Below are positions 1 through 7,930 of a stretch of 64,000 bases of DNA, one piece after another. How positions within the stretch are numbered: the stretch's first letter is position 1; every line of letters begins with the position of its first letter. This stretch comes from UBA1447 sp964568955. Its GTDB lineage: Bacteria; Bacillota; Clostridia; Oscillospirales; Acutalibacteraceae. Where the stretch lies: positions 1 through 64,000 of the forward strand of contig CAZMSM010000002.1 of NCBI GenBank assembly GCA_964568955.1, read 5' to 3'. A program made the translations under genes and the position numbers. A model generated the notes under the pieces. That model had not been told where the DNA came from. It worked only from the letters and a program-made list of their open reading frames with translations, and searched no databases.

Positions 1-60
1 GCCAAGCGCGTAGCGGACTTTCACCGCCAAGTTATCGCTCATGCCGAGCGCACTGCACAT

Positions 61-97
61 AGCCTTTACCGCAAAGCAGTAAAGGCTTCATTTTTTT
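61..97 (+). terminator. Rho-independent terminator at left edge
   Basis: AGCCTTTAC (61-69) pairs perfectly with GTAAAGGCT (79-87) around a 9-nt loop and is followed by seven T (91-97). It would end a plus-strand transcript entering from the left. The first 60 bases could not be assigned to a gene: no reading frame through them resembles a family I recognise. Confidence 0.75.
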
Positions 98-110
98 AGG
101 AGGATTTAAT

Positions 111-1346
111 TTGAAAAAGACCGGCTACAATCGTATCATCCCAGTTTTAGCATCCATTGCTGTTCAGCTGTGCCTTGGTGTGGCATACATTTGGAGCGTC
201 TTTCAAACAGGCATCGCAACGAGCATATTCGGTGGAGACAATGCCGCGGCAGGGCTAACCTTTTCCTTTCTTCTGGCAACACTCACCATCGGCAGTGTTA
301 TCGGTGGAAAGCTTGCGCCAAAAATGGGCACACAAAAAATCATTGTGCTTGGCGGTTTCATCCTCAGCGCCGGCTTCTTTCTGGCGTCCTTCGTCACTCC
401 GGCGGCACCCCGGCTTTTGTGGTTGACCTACGGTTTTATGGGCGGTGTCGGTATGGGTTTTACCTATTCCACCACTATCGCTGTGGCTCAAAAATGGTTC
501 CCTGAGAAAAGAGGTATGGTCACCGGGTTTATTGTTGCGGCGCTTGGTTTTGGCGGTGTGGTCTTTACGCCCATTGTAACAAGCCTCATTAATGCTTTCG
601 GTGGGCCGGCTGTGGGTGAGTTTAAAACCTTCCGCGTCCTCAGCTTGATCTTTTTGGTCGTTTGCTCGGTTTGCGCGATATTTATAAAAAATCCGCCCGC
701 CGATTTTGCGCCCGTGAATGTGGCAGTCAACGGTAACACAAAAACACCCGTCGTGCATGAGTATTCGCCGATGGAAGTGCTCAAAAAACCCCAGTTTTAC
801 ATCATTACGCTTACATTCATGTTTGCATGTATGGGTGGCTTGATGATGATAGGGTTTGCAAAACCGATAGCCGTGGCAAAAGGTCTTGCGCAAACAGCTA
901 CTATCGGTGTTCTGGCGGTTAGCATGTTCAACTCCTTAGGCAGGCTTTTTTGGGGCTTTGTTTCGGACAAAATCGGTAGGAAATATACGGTTATCATTAT
1001 GTTAGCCGGCTCCGCCATTATGTCGCTCTTGGTTAACTTGGCAAACGGCAATCTTATTTTTGTACTCATCGGCATGATTGGATTTTTCTACGGTGGCTTC
1101 CTCAGCGTTTTCCCCGCCCTGACTGCCGACTTATTCGGACCCAAGAATATGGCAACTAATTATGGCATGGTACTGTTTGGCTTTGGTATGGGTGCCATTG
1201 CAGCGTCGTACATTGCGGGCTACTACAAAAATATAGCCGCCACAAACATTGATCTGATGTTCCCCGCCTTTATCATAGCGGCATGCTGCGCAGGTGTCGG
1301 CATTCTTCTGATGCTGTTCCTAAAGGAAAAACCAAAGGTACAATAG
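111..1346 (+). CDS. OFA-family MFS carrier (oxalate/formate antiporter-like)
   Basis: Predicted 12-helix carrier of the major facilitator superfamily, closest in pattern to the oxalate/formate antiporter-like (OFA) group, which moves small carboxylates across the cytoplasmic membrane. Seen in the 411 residues: first helix with LGVAYIWSVF, the loop KWFPEKRGMVTG after helix 4, and motif-A-like GFVSDKIGRK in the central loop, all typical of OFA proteins. The length is usual for the family. The start is TTG at 111 because AGGAGGA (98-104) stands 6 nt upstream. The gene is monocistronic: a terminator precedes it and another follows at 1411-1460. The substrate cannot be read from sequence, and the neighbours give no hint of oxalate metabolism. 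Confidence 0.85.
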   Translation: MKKTGYNRIIPVLASIAVQLCLGVAYIWSVFQTGIATSIFGGDNAAAGLTFSFLLATLTIGSVIGGKLAPKMGTQKIIVLGGFILSAGFFLASFVTPAAPRLLWLTYGFMGGVGMGFTYSTTIAVAQKWFPEKRGMVTGFIVAALGFGGVVFTPIVTSLINAFGGPAVGEFKTFRVLSLIFLVVCSVCAIFIKNPPADFAPVNVAVNGNTKTPVVHEYSPMEVLKKPQFYIITLTFMFACMGGLMMIGFAKPIAVAKGLAQTATIGVLAVSMFNSLGRLFWGFVSDKIGRKYTVIIMLAGSAIMSLLVNLANGNLIFVLIGMIGFFYGGFLSVFPALTADLFGPKNMATNYGMVLFGFGMGAIAASYIAGYYKNIAATNIDLMFPAFIIAACCAGVGILLMLFLKEKPKVQ

Positions 1347-1410
1347 ACCGCACTTTAATATTTTTTTAAACGGCAATCTATACAGACACTAACTTGTAAC
1401 AAGCAAAAGC

Positions 1411-1460
1411 AAGAGGCAGTTCTCATGTGTTATCAACACGTAAGAACTGCCTCTTTTTTT
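1411..1460. terminator. Bidirectional terminator between convergent transporter genes
   Basis: AGAGGCAGTTCT and AGAACTGCCTCT form a long perfect stem, with an inner GTGTT/AACAC pairing, followed by TTTTTTT on the plus strand. It serves the OFA gene on the left. The T-tract is weaker on the minus strand, where the GPH gene ends at 1466. Confidence 0.85.
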
Positions 1461-1465
1461 GTTTT

Positions 1466-3139
1466 TTATTCTCCGCCTTCACCGGTTGCAAGCAGATTCT
1501 CTGCTTGCTCCTCCGCCTCAGCTCTTTTCTTGAGCTCCTCAATAATAAACTTGTGCTTTTCCGTCGAGAGGTCATAGAAAAAATACGGAATAATGCTCAG
1601 CACGCCGGATATGCCGTTGAGAACCACAGCGATCAATATTACCTTGTTGCGCATGATGGGATCGAACAGAATGTCCCAGTCGGAGGTGAAACCGATAGCT
1701 GCGAAGATAGCCGGCACAATCATGCCCGTGAGCATCGTGAGCGGTGTTGTAAAAAGCCCAAATATGCCCGCAAAGCCGTCTAGGCGCTCACCGTATTTGT
1801 ATTGCTGGTAATCCCACTGGTCTGCGCCCATCGCCTGTGAGGCAACCGAAGCCGGCGTGGTGAGCAAGATAGAAATGAATGTAATCCCCGTGAACAAAAC
1901 AATGCTGTTGACACGCAGGGCATAGTATTGCCCCAAAAGGCTTATCAGCCCCACACCGCTTGCAATAATTTTTAAGTTGCGCTTGTCAAAACGTCTGATC
2001 AGCGACGGCGCTAAAATAAAACCGGGGTTATACGCAAGCCCTATTATGGTCATGTAAACACCCAGCAACCATTCTTTGCGCAGTGCATAGACAAACATGA
2101 AGGTGACAAACGACACACTGCCGGCATTAACGCTGCCAAGTAGCCCCGATATGGTGTTAATCCAGTGGTACTTGTTGCTCAGCACGGATTTTGCGCCTTG
2201 TTTAAAACTGATTTTTGGTTTATGGCTTTTTGGTATCACAACCTTATCTTCCACCTTGAATGCAAGAAGATAGACCATTGGGATAAACACAAGTAGCAAG
2301 GCCGGCATAACAGTCCGATATGTGCGCAGGTTTTCATAACCGCCGGTCATGGTGGCAAGCACAGGCAGTACCACGTTGAAGATGGATGGAATGATAGAAC
2401 TGATAATGGTGCCAAAGGACATCAACCGCGTGCGCTCCTCCGTATTGGGGGATATTACATTAATCAAGTTCAGCGATTGGCCGGCAAAACTGCTAAAATT
2501 GCCGTATATGGAAAACAAGAGATGTAAAATCCAAAACCGGCTAAAATAGGTCATAGCGCCAAAAGGCAGGTAGGCGAGCAGGACAATTATAATGAAGGAC
2601 GGCACCCCGCCGGCGATGATCCATGGCCTATATTTGCCGTATTTGGGTGACAGTTTCTTATAAACAAATACTTTGTAGTAAAACCCGGCGCTTGTTGTGC
2701 AAAGCATCGTAGCCATGGTTTGTGGCAACGCTGGCAATATTTTTTCAAACGGCTGTTGGGGAACAAAATACAAGAACAAACCGATGATGAACATAGGGAT
2801 AAGCAACATATTCATTTTTCTCATTGTCTTTTGTTCAAGCACGCCAAGGTTGTCGGTGAGCATCATCCCGATGGGTGCCATGAGAAGCCCAAGCGGTGTA
2901 CCGATAAGCCCCAGCACATAAATATCACGAAAACTGATACCATAGATGGCACCCACCAAAAGACAGCTCGCCGAAAAGCTGAAATAGGTCATTATGGTGC
3001 CTGCACACATACCGCCGGAATGGCCCAAGCAATAACTGCCATACTCTTTATAAGAGACATAATCCCCTTCCCGCGGGGTGTGCCAGTACTTTTTAATATC
3101 CATACCAAAGTTTTTGGCTTTATCAAACAGCTTGCTCAT
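1466..3139 (-). CDS. GPH-family sugar:cation symporter (MFS_2), copy 1
   Basis: Membrane transporter of the glycoside-pentoside-hexuronide:cation symporter family, expected to import an oligosaccharide or glycoside released by the enzyme encoded upstream. The 557 residues hold about 12 hydrophobic segments and a charged C-terminal tail rich in Glu and Lys. At 557 residues it is longer than the two other GPH proteins in this window (502 and 495). The start is ATG at 3139: it overlaps the stop of the upstream lipoprotein gene as ATGA and has GGGGGG seven bases upstream. A longer frame from 3154 exists but would ignore this coupling. It is the last gene of a three-gene operon and ends at the shared terminator 1411-1460. 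The substrate is inference from context. Confidence 0.8.
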   Translation of the reverse strand: MSKLFDKAKNFGMDIKKYWHTPREGDYVSYKEYGSYCLGHSGGMCAGTIMTYFSFSASCLLVGAIYGISFRDIYVLGLIGTPLGLLMAPIGMMLTDNLGVLEQKTMRKMNMLLIPMFIIGLFLYFVPQQPFEKILPALPQTMATMLCTTSAGFYYKVFVYKKLSPKYGKYRPWIIAGGVPSFIIIVLLAYLPFGAMTYFSRFWILHLLFSIYGNFSSFAGQSLNLINVISPNTEERTRLMSFGTIISSIIPSIFNVVLPVLATMTGGYENLRTYRTVMPALLLVFIPMVYLLAFKVEDKVVIPKSHKPKISFKQGAKSVLSNKYHWINTISGLLGSVNAGSVSFVTFMFVYALRKEWLLGVYMTIIGLAYNPGFILAPSLIRRFDKRNLKIIASGVGLISLLGQYYALRVNSIVLFTGITFISILLTTPASVASQAMGADQWDYQQYKYGERLDGFAGIFGLFTTPLTMLTGMIVPAIFAAIGFTSDWDILFDPIMRNKVILIAVVLNGISGVLSIIPYFFYDLSTEKHKFIIEELKKRAEAEEQAENLLATGEGGE

Positions 3140-3969
3140 TGTTGTACCCCCCATTCAACCGGGATATCGGAGTTAAACTTTGCATCTTTTTTATATTTCC
3201 AATCTTTACCGAACGTTATATTGTCCCCGTTTAAAGCCCCCATTTTAATAGCGGAAACTTTAGTTGCGTCAAAAAAAGCATAATTCCCTATTGATGTAAC
3301 CGAGGACGCAACATAGACATCCGTCATCGCATGGCAAAACGAAAATGCATCATTGCCGATTGTCGTCAAGCCACCGGGCAGGTTAACCGCTGTAAGTGCC
3401 TTACACTTTAAAAAGGCCCTGTCGCCAATTGTTTTTAAACCGGAAGGGAATTGAACTGTTATTAAGTTGCCGCATTTGTAAAAGGCGTTCGCAGCAATTT
3501 GTTCGACGCCGGCAGGTATCGTCAAAGCCGTTGTATTCATATTGGGGAAGGTAACCAAGGTATCACCGTTTTTCGTGTATAAAACGCCGTCAACATCTTT
3601 AAACCATTGGTTATCTTTGCTAACTGTGATACTTTTGAGCTTGGAGCAATTGGTTAACGCCCAAACATCAATGCTGTTAATGTTCGGGCCCAGGGTGAGT
3701 TCTTGAAGGTATTCCGAATTTGCGAAAGAAAACTCCATAAGAGCGGTAACGGGGCTGCCCTCATATTCATCCGGCACGGTAAAAGCCAGTATATCAGATG
3801 TCCCCTTATAACGATAAAGGCTGTTACCGGTGTCGTTTGGCCTATATTTCACGGTTGCTTGCCCGCCTTCGCCTTTTAGTACATTATTTTTCATATCGCA
3901 TGCAGCAAAGCTTAGCAAGAAAAACAAGGCACCGGCTATCGCGAAGATACGAAGAAGATTTTTTTTCAA
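3136..3969 (-). CDS. Leucine-rich-repeat (BspA-like) surface lipoprotein
   Basis: Predicted exported lipoprotein built of BspA/LRR_5-type leucine-rich repeats, a fold used by gut bacteria for surface binding of polymers or host proteins. The N-terminus has a Lys-rich start, a hydrophobic core and a lipobox ending LSFAAC, so the mature protein would start at Cys24 and be anchored outside the membrane. Repeats of the form LTIPAGVEQIAANAFYKC recur from about residue 140 to 250. The start is TTG at 3969 with GGGAG seven bases upstream; no ATG fits better. It lies 17 bp behind the candidate glycosidase and overlaps the transporter by 4 bp, so it is inferred to be a glycan-binding partner. A direct role is not shown by sequence. 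Confidence 0.75.
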   Translation of the reverse strand: MKKNLLRIFAIAGALFFLLSFAACDMKNNVLKGEGGQATVKYRPNDTGNSLYRYKGTSDILAFTVPDEYEGSPVTALMEFSFANSEYLQELTLGPNINSIDVWALTNCSKLKSITVSKDNQWFKDVDGVLYTKNGDTLVTFPNMNTTALTIPAGVEQIAANAFYKCGNLITVQFPSGLKTIGDRAFLKCKALTAVNLPGGLTTIGNDAFSFCHAMTDVYVASSVTSIGNYAFFDATKVSAIKMGALNGDNITFGKDWKYKKDAKFNSDIPVEWGVQQ

Positions 3970-3986
3970 CTTATTTCTCCCAAATT

Positions 3987-6329
3987 TTATTCGCTTGTAA
4001 TTTTATCCGGTTCCCCTCTGGTGATAAACCGTACCGATACCTCGGGCGTTTCGTACTTATCATGCTCGCAGGAAAAAGCCACGGCCGAGGTGCCTTTGGC
4101 TAGTGCGGCCTTCCCCATAGCCTCAACATTTTCAATTGTTGCAAAGTTTTTGTTGGTCAGTTCGGCTTTGCCATCAAAAGAATACAACAAATACTGGTTT
4201 TCGGCAATCGTACAGTTAAATTTAATCGCGCCGCCCGCCGTTTTAAACGCAGGGTTTGCAATACTGCCATCACCCTCGTTTTTCAAACGGATAGAGAAGC
4301 CTTCTTCCATGCTGTTTGTAACGGACCAATCCGAACCACCCGGCTGCCCGGGCTGCATTTCCGACAGGTTACAGATGTAGGGTTTTGATATTTCAATCGG
4401 GTAAAGCAGATAGGTGTTATCCCCCTCTTTTTCCAAATGCCACTCGCTTGCAGGGTCTTTCAACTTTTCCTTTTGCTCCGCCGTAAAAGCATCCGCATGG
4501 CGCAGGGCATCCCAATATTTAATTGCGCTCAAAAGTTTGTCAATTTGCCCATGCATATGTAGGGTTGGCACGCTGATAGTCATCCCGTAACCCGCATCAA
4601 AACCGGCGGACTCCGACAGGGCCCATTCAAGGTCTTCCAAAGTCGAGCATTCAAACTTTTTGTCGGCAAGCCTTATCAAGAACCAGCCAAGCATCCGCGG
4701 AAACAGGTTGCGGTTAAAAAAGTGCTGGTTTTTAATGCGGTATTCCACTTGACCTGTCCGCATCGCCTCACCCCAAGGCTCGCCCCAGTTCATGCGGGTG
4801 TTCATGTGCCAAGTGAAGTGATGCAGGCCGCTGGCATCGTTGATAACCGGATGCGCCCAGCCGTCAAAGCAACGCATGGAAAACCTTGTATGCGCATATT
4901 CATCATGCCCGGTGTAGTCGCAGCCTTCCAGCCCATCAAAAGATATTTGACCCAGGCCTGTTTTGTTAAAAATTTCAACGAGCCTGTCGCTGAATTTGTC
5001 CTGAAGCTCCAAATCCGGGAACAAGGTGTTGTAGGGGTAATCCCAAAGTTTATAGAGCGGTGCTTGCTTTTTATGGGCGCTCGCACTTGTTTCAAATTCG
5101 CCTCTCCGGCAGTTTTTAAGCAAATAAGAGCCGTCCTTTTCTTCAAAGGAACCGAAAGAAATCAGCTCATTTTCGCACTGCATCGCGTTGAGGGTGAGCG
5201 GTGTGTCAAAATAATGTGATTTTTTTATGAGAATATCGGTTTGTGTTTGGTCTATGTCTTCCACCAAATACAGCTGCCCTTGTTTGAGCAGGTGTTGGCT
5301 CGGCACCGGTGTGACATAAGCATCGTTTGTATTCAAAAAGTTCGTGAGGGTGTGGACGCCCACCGTAATGCCGCTTCGCCTGCATTTTTCGACAATTTCT
5401 TTTACCTGCTCGTCCCCGCGGGGGAAGCCGTCCTCGTTCCAGGTAAAGTGCCCCCAACTTTGGAAGGGACCATCGTGGTAGATATATTTGAAGCCTGCGA
5501 TTTTTGCCTTTTCAATGATGAAATCAATATCATCCTCGTAAAAGCCGGAGATGAGGTAGGACCGCATAGCCCCACGCGATACCTTGCCCCATTCGCCCTC
5601 AATCATCGGGTGCGGCAGCCCTTGTTCCACCTCAATTTCGCCTATCCTTGCCAATGCGTCACATCGTCTGCAGGCAAAAAGCGCTATCTTCGCACCTTTG
5701 ATAACAGCGTCCTCCCCTTTAACAGGCAGCACCAGGCAATCTTTCACGCCATTAACTTCCCTGTATTCCACCCGGTCACGCCGACGGCAGGAAAAATGCA
5801 AAACCGCGCCGCTCTCGACTCTGCTTGCTGCGCGCTGTGTTTCGGCAAAGCCGCCAACGGATATTTCTGTATTTTCCTGCTTGTATTTCACTTTTTCCGT
5901 TAAAACACTGGCATATTCCTGCGGAACACCCTGCACGGTTTTGATGTTAAGCGTCTGCATACCCAAAGCAACATCTTCCCCTTGGCAGACACCGATAACA
6001 TCGCCAACTACATCATCAAGGGTGACATACACAGGGCCGAACATCAGGGCATCCGCGTCCTCCGGCACGTCGACAGCTTCAAAGGTAACGCACACATCAC
6101 TTTCGGCAAATCGCAAACTGACTTGACGTGCGTTTTCAAAGCCAAATATTATGGTGTCATCTTTCAACAGGGCATTTTGCGGGGCATAAACCTTGCCGTG
6201 TGCTAAAAGCGAAACAAGCACGCTTTTTTCGCTAGCAAGCAAAATTTCTTTCCCATCCGCTTTGATGGATGTTAACAATCCGGTTTCGTCAAGAGTGATT
6301 TCGGTAGAGTTTGTTTTAAAAGGTCGCAT
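3987..6329 (-). CDS. Candidate glycoside hydrolase, clan-D-like TIM barrel
   Basis: A 780-residue protein with the layout of a retaining alpha-glycosidase: an N-terminal beta-rich region (about 1-235), a probable (beta/alpha)8 barrel (about 250-610) and a C-terminal beta-rich region. Barrel landmarks are YIYHDGPFQSWGHF, HTLTNFLNT and ISFDGLEGCDYTG; the Asp in FDGLEG sits where clan-D enzymes carry the nucleophile. No signal peptide is visible, so it would act in the cytoplasm on imported glycosides. I do not recognise a specific GH family. The start is ATG at 6329 with AAAGGGG upstream. It is the first gene of the operon with the LRR lipoprotein and GPH symporter, downstream of a promoter with a palindromic operator. 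Enzyme class is inference from fold pattern and context. Confidence 0.55.
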   Translation of the reverse strand: MRPFKTNSTEITLDETGLLTSIKADGKEILLASEKSVLVSLLAHGKVYAPQNALLKDDTIIFGFENARQVSLRFAESDVCVTFEAVDVPEDADALMFGPVYVTLDDVVGDVIGVCQGEDVALGMQTLNIKTVQGVPQEYASVLTEKVKYKQENTEISVGGFAETQRAASRVESGAVLHFSCRRRDRVEYREVNGVKDCLVLPVKGEDAVIKGAKIALFACRRCDALARIGEIEVEQGLPHPMIEGEWGKVSRGAMRSYLISGFYEDDIDFIIEKAKIAGFKYIYHDGPFQSWGHFTWNEDGFPRGDEQVKEIVEKCRRSGITVGVHTLTNFLNTNDAYVTPVPSQHLLKQGQLYLVEDIDQTQTDILIKKSHYFDTPLTLNAMQCENELISFGSFEEKDGSYLLKNCRRGEFETSASAHKKQAPLYKLWDYPYNTLFPDLELQDKFSDRLVEIFNKTGLGQISFDGLEGCDYTGHDEYAHTRFSMRCFDGWAHPVINDASGLHHFTWHMNTRMNWGEPWGEAMRTGQVEYRIKNQHFFNRNLFPRMLGWFLIRLADKKFECSTLEDLEWALSESAGFDAGYGMTISVPTLHMHGQIDKLLSAIKYWDALRHADAFTAEQKEKLKDPASEWHLEKEGDNTYLLYPIEISKPYICNLSEMQPGQPGGSDWSVTNSMEEGFSIRLKNEGDGSIANPAFKTAGGAIKFNCTIAENQYLLYSFDGKAELTNKNFATIENVEAMGKAALAKGTSAVAFSCEHDKYETPEVSVRFITRGEPDKITSE

Positions 6330-6420
6330 TTTTTACCCCTTTAGCAATTGTATTATGCAGAACTTCCGGTCAACATTTCTGCCTTGCTAACCCAAATAGC
6401 GCCGAAGATTAAATCATTAA

Positions 6421-6435
6421 AAGAAAACGTTTCTT
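6421..6435 (-). promoter_or_regulatory. LacI-type palindromic operator
   Basis: AAGAAA-ACG-TTTCTT is a perfect inverted repeat around a central ACG, of the kind bound by LacI-family repressors (including partly cre-like sites for CcpA). It lies about 16 bp downstream of the -10 box at 6452-6457, where a bound repressor would block initiation of the glycosidase operon. No regulator gene is present nearby. Confidence 0.5.
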
Positions 6436-6451
6436 ATAGGCTTTAAAGTGT

Positions 6452-6480
6452 ATTATACAGTAAAATATCGAAAGAGCAAA
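6452..6480 (-). promoter_or_regulatory. Sigma-A promoter of the glycosidase operon
   Basis: TATAAT (6452-6457) is a perfect -10 box on the minus strand; the -35 is weak (TTTGCT at 6475-6480, 17-bp spacer), as expected for a regulated promoter. It would start an mRNA with about a 115-nt leader before the ATG at 6329. Confidence 0.55.
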
Positions 6481-6535
6481 CTCTTTTATACGGTGATTTT
6501 AATATTGCAAAATTTAACTATCCGTTACAAGCCAA

Positions 6536-6575
6536 AGCACCCCAAAGGAGAAGACTCTCTTCCCTTTGGGGTGCT
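6536..6575 (-). terminator. Terminator-like hairpin after dnaJ
   Basis: AGCACCCCAAAGG (6536-6548) pairs perfectly with CCTTTGGGGTGCT (6563-6575). It lies 16 bp after the dnaJ stop and closes the heat-shock operon. The downstream T-tract is poor (TTGGCTTG), so it could also act as a 3' stabilising structure. Confidence 0.65.
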
Positions 6576-6591
6576 GATATGTTATGTTTTG

Positions 6592-7779
6592 TTACTTCTT
6601 TTTCTTGCCGAAAATGCCGCCTTTTTTATCATCATCACTATCGCCGTTGTCATCGGCGGAAACATTCTTACTGCCAAGCGAAGCTTGGAATTGCTTGAGT
6701 AAATCCTTTTGATTCTGATTCAAGTTCTTTGGGACATCTACAACAATCCGAACAAGCTGGTCGCCTCTGCCCTTGCCGTTGAGTACCTGAATGCCTCTGT
6801 TTTTGAGACTGAATATTTCGCCGGGCTTTGTGCCGGCGGGCAACTCAAACTTTACTTTACCGTCAAGGGTCGGCACCATCAGGCTGGCACCCAAAACAAC
6901 TTGGGTGAAAGAAACAGTAAAGTCGCACCATACGTTGTAGCCGTCGCGCTCAAAGAAGGGATGCGGACGAACAAACACGCCCACGTGCAAATCGCCCGGA
7001 GGTCCCCCGTTGATACCGAAGTTACCTTCACCGCGAACATTGAGCACCTGCCTGTCATCAATACCTGCCGGGATGTTCACATCTATCTTACTGCGCTTTG
7101 ATACTCGCCCGCCACCGCGGCATTTGGCACATGGTTTTTCAACAACTTTGCCTCTACCGCCGCATTTTGGGCAGGCCTTGGATGTTGAAATTACACCGAA
7201 GGGTGTGCGCTGTTGGGCATTCACCTGCCCTTTACCGTTACATTCCGGGCAAGTCTTTGGCGTGGTGCCTTTTTCAGCTCCGCTGCCTTGACATTCCGGG
7301 CAAACTTCTATCTTTGTTACGTCAATCGTTCGTTTGCAGCCCTTTGCCGCTTCTTCAAAAGATACGGTAACCCTGGCCTGAACATCCTCGCCTTTGCGCG
7401 GGGCATTCGGGTTGGCTTGTCTGCCGCCGCCAAAGCCGTTGAAGCCTCCGCCACCGCCGCCGCCACCAAAAATGCTGCCGAATATATCGCCCAAATCGAA
7501 GTCCATACCACCGTCAAAACCGCCACCGGGGCCGCCCGCACCAAAGTTGGGGTCTACGCCCCTATGCCCGAACTGGTCATATCTGGACTTTTTTTCGGCA
7601 TCAGAGAGCACTTCATAAGCCTCATTGGCTTGCTTGAACTTATCTTCGGCACCCTTGTCATCCGGGTGTAAATCGGGATGATACTCTTTGGCCTTTTTGC
7701 GGTATGCTTTTTTAATTTCGTCCTCGGTCGCAGTCTTGCTTACACCGAGTATGTCGTAATAGTCGCGTTTTTCGGCCAA
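6592..7779 (-). CDS. dnaJ: Chaperone protein DnaJ
   Basis: Hsp40 co-chaperone that delivers unfolded proteins to DnaK and stimulates its ATPase in the cytoplasm. Domains in order: J domain with the HPD motif at residues 34-36, a Gly/Phe-rich linker, a zinc-binding region with four CxxCxGxG repeats (CPECQGSG, CPECNGKG, CPKCGGRG, CAKCRGGG), and the C-terminal substrate-binding domains. The 395 residues match type I DnaJ. The C-terminus carries an extra charged tail (DDDKKGGIFGKKKK). The start is TTG at 7779 with AAGGAG nine bases upstream. It is last in the hrcA-grpE-dnaK-dnaJ cluster, 150 bp after dnaK; a hairpin in that gap may tune its level. Confidence 0.97.
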   Translation of the reverse strand: MAEKRDYYDILGVSKTATEDEIKKAYRKKAKEYHPDLHPDDKGAEDKFKQANEAYEVLSDAEKKSRYDQFGHRGVDPNFGAGGPGGGFDGGMDFDLGDIFGSIFGGGGGGGGFNGFGGGRQANPNAPRKGEDVQARVTVSFEEAAKGCKRTIDVTKIEVCPECQGSGAEKGTTPKTCPECNGKGQVNAQQRTPFGVISTSKACPKCGGRGKVVEKPCAKCRGGGRVSKRSKIDVNIPAGIDDRQVLNVRGEGNFGINGGPPGDLHVGVFVRPHPFFERDGYNVWCDFTVSFTQVVLGASLMVPTLDGKVKFELPAGTKPGEIFSLKNRGIQVLNGKGRGDQLVRIVVDVPKNLNQNQKDLLKQFQASLGSKNVSADDNGDSDDDKKGGIFGKKKK

Positions 7780-7881
7780 TAGAATCGGCTCCTTACCTTT
7801 TTAGTTTTGCGGGTCTTTTCAAAACACAAACGAGCAAAACTCGCTTTGCTTGTCATATTATAGCTTTTCCTGTTTTCATAT

Positions 7882-7910
7882 ACAAGGGCGGAAATCAATT
7901 CCGCCCTTGT
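7882..7910 (-). terminator. Hairpin between dnaK and dnaJ
   Basis: ACAAGGGCGGAA (7882-7893) and TTCCGCCCTTGT (7899-7910) form a perfect 12-bp stem with a 5-nt loop, just after the dnaK stop. The minus-strand sequence beyond it (ATATGAAAAC) is not T-rich, so partial termination or an RNA-processing or stability element is more likely than a full stop. Confidence 0.6.
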
Positions 7911-7930
7911 ATTTATCATTATTGTTCGGT

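Noticed and set aside
1..60. Possible gene end, minus-strand start or group II intron-like stretch at the left edge
   Set aside because: Only 60 bases, no recognisable family in any frame; the resemblance of the GGTGAAAGTCC-like stretch to intron sequence is too short to support.
5241..5903. 220-codon open frame on the plus strand
   Set aside because: Lies inside the glycosidase-like gene on the other strand and resembles no family.
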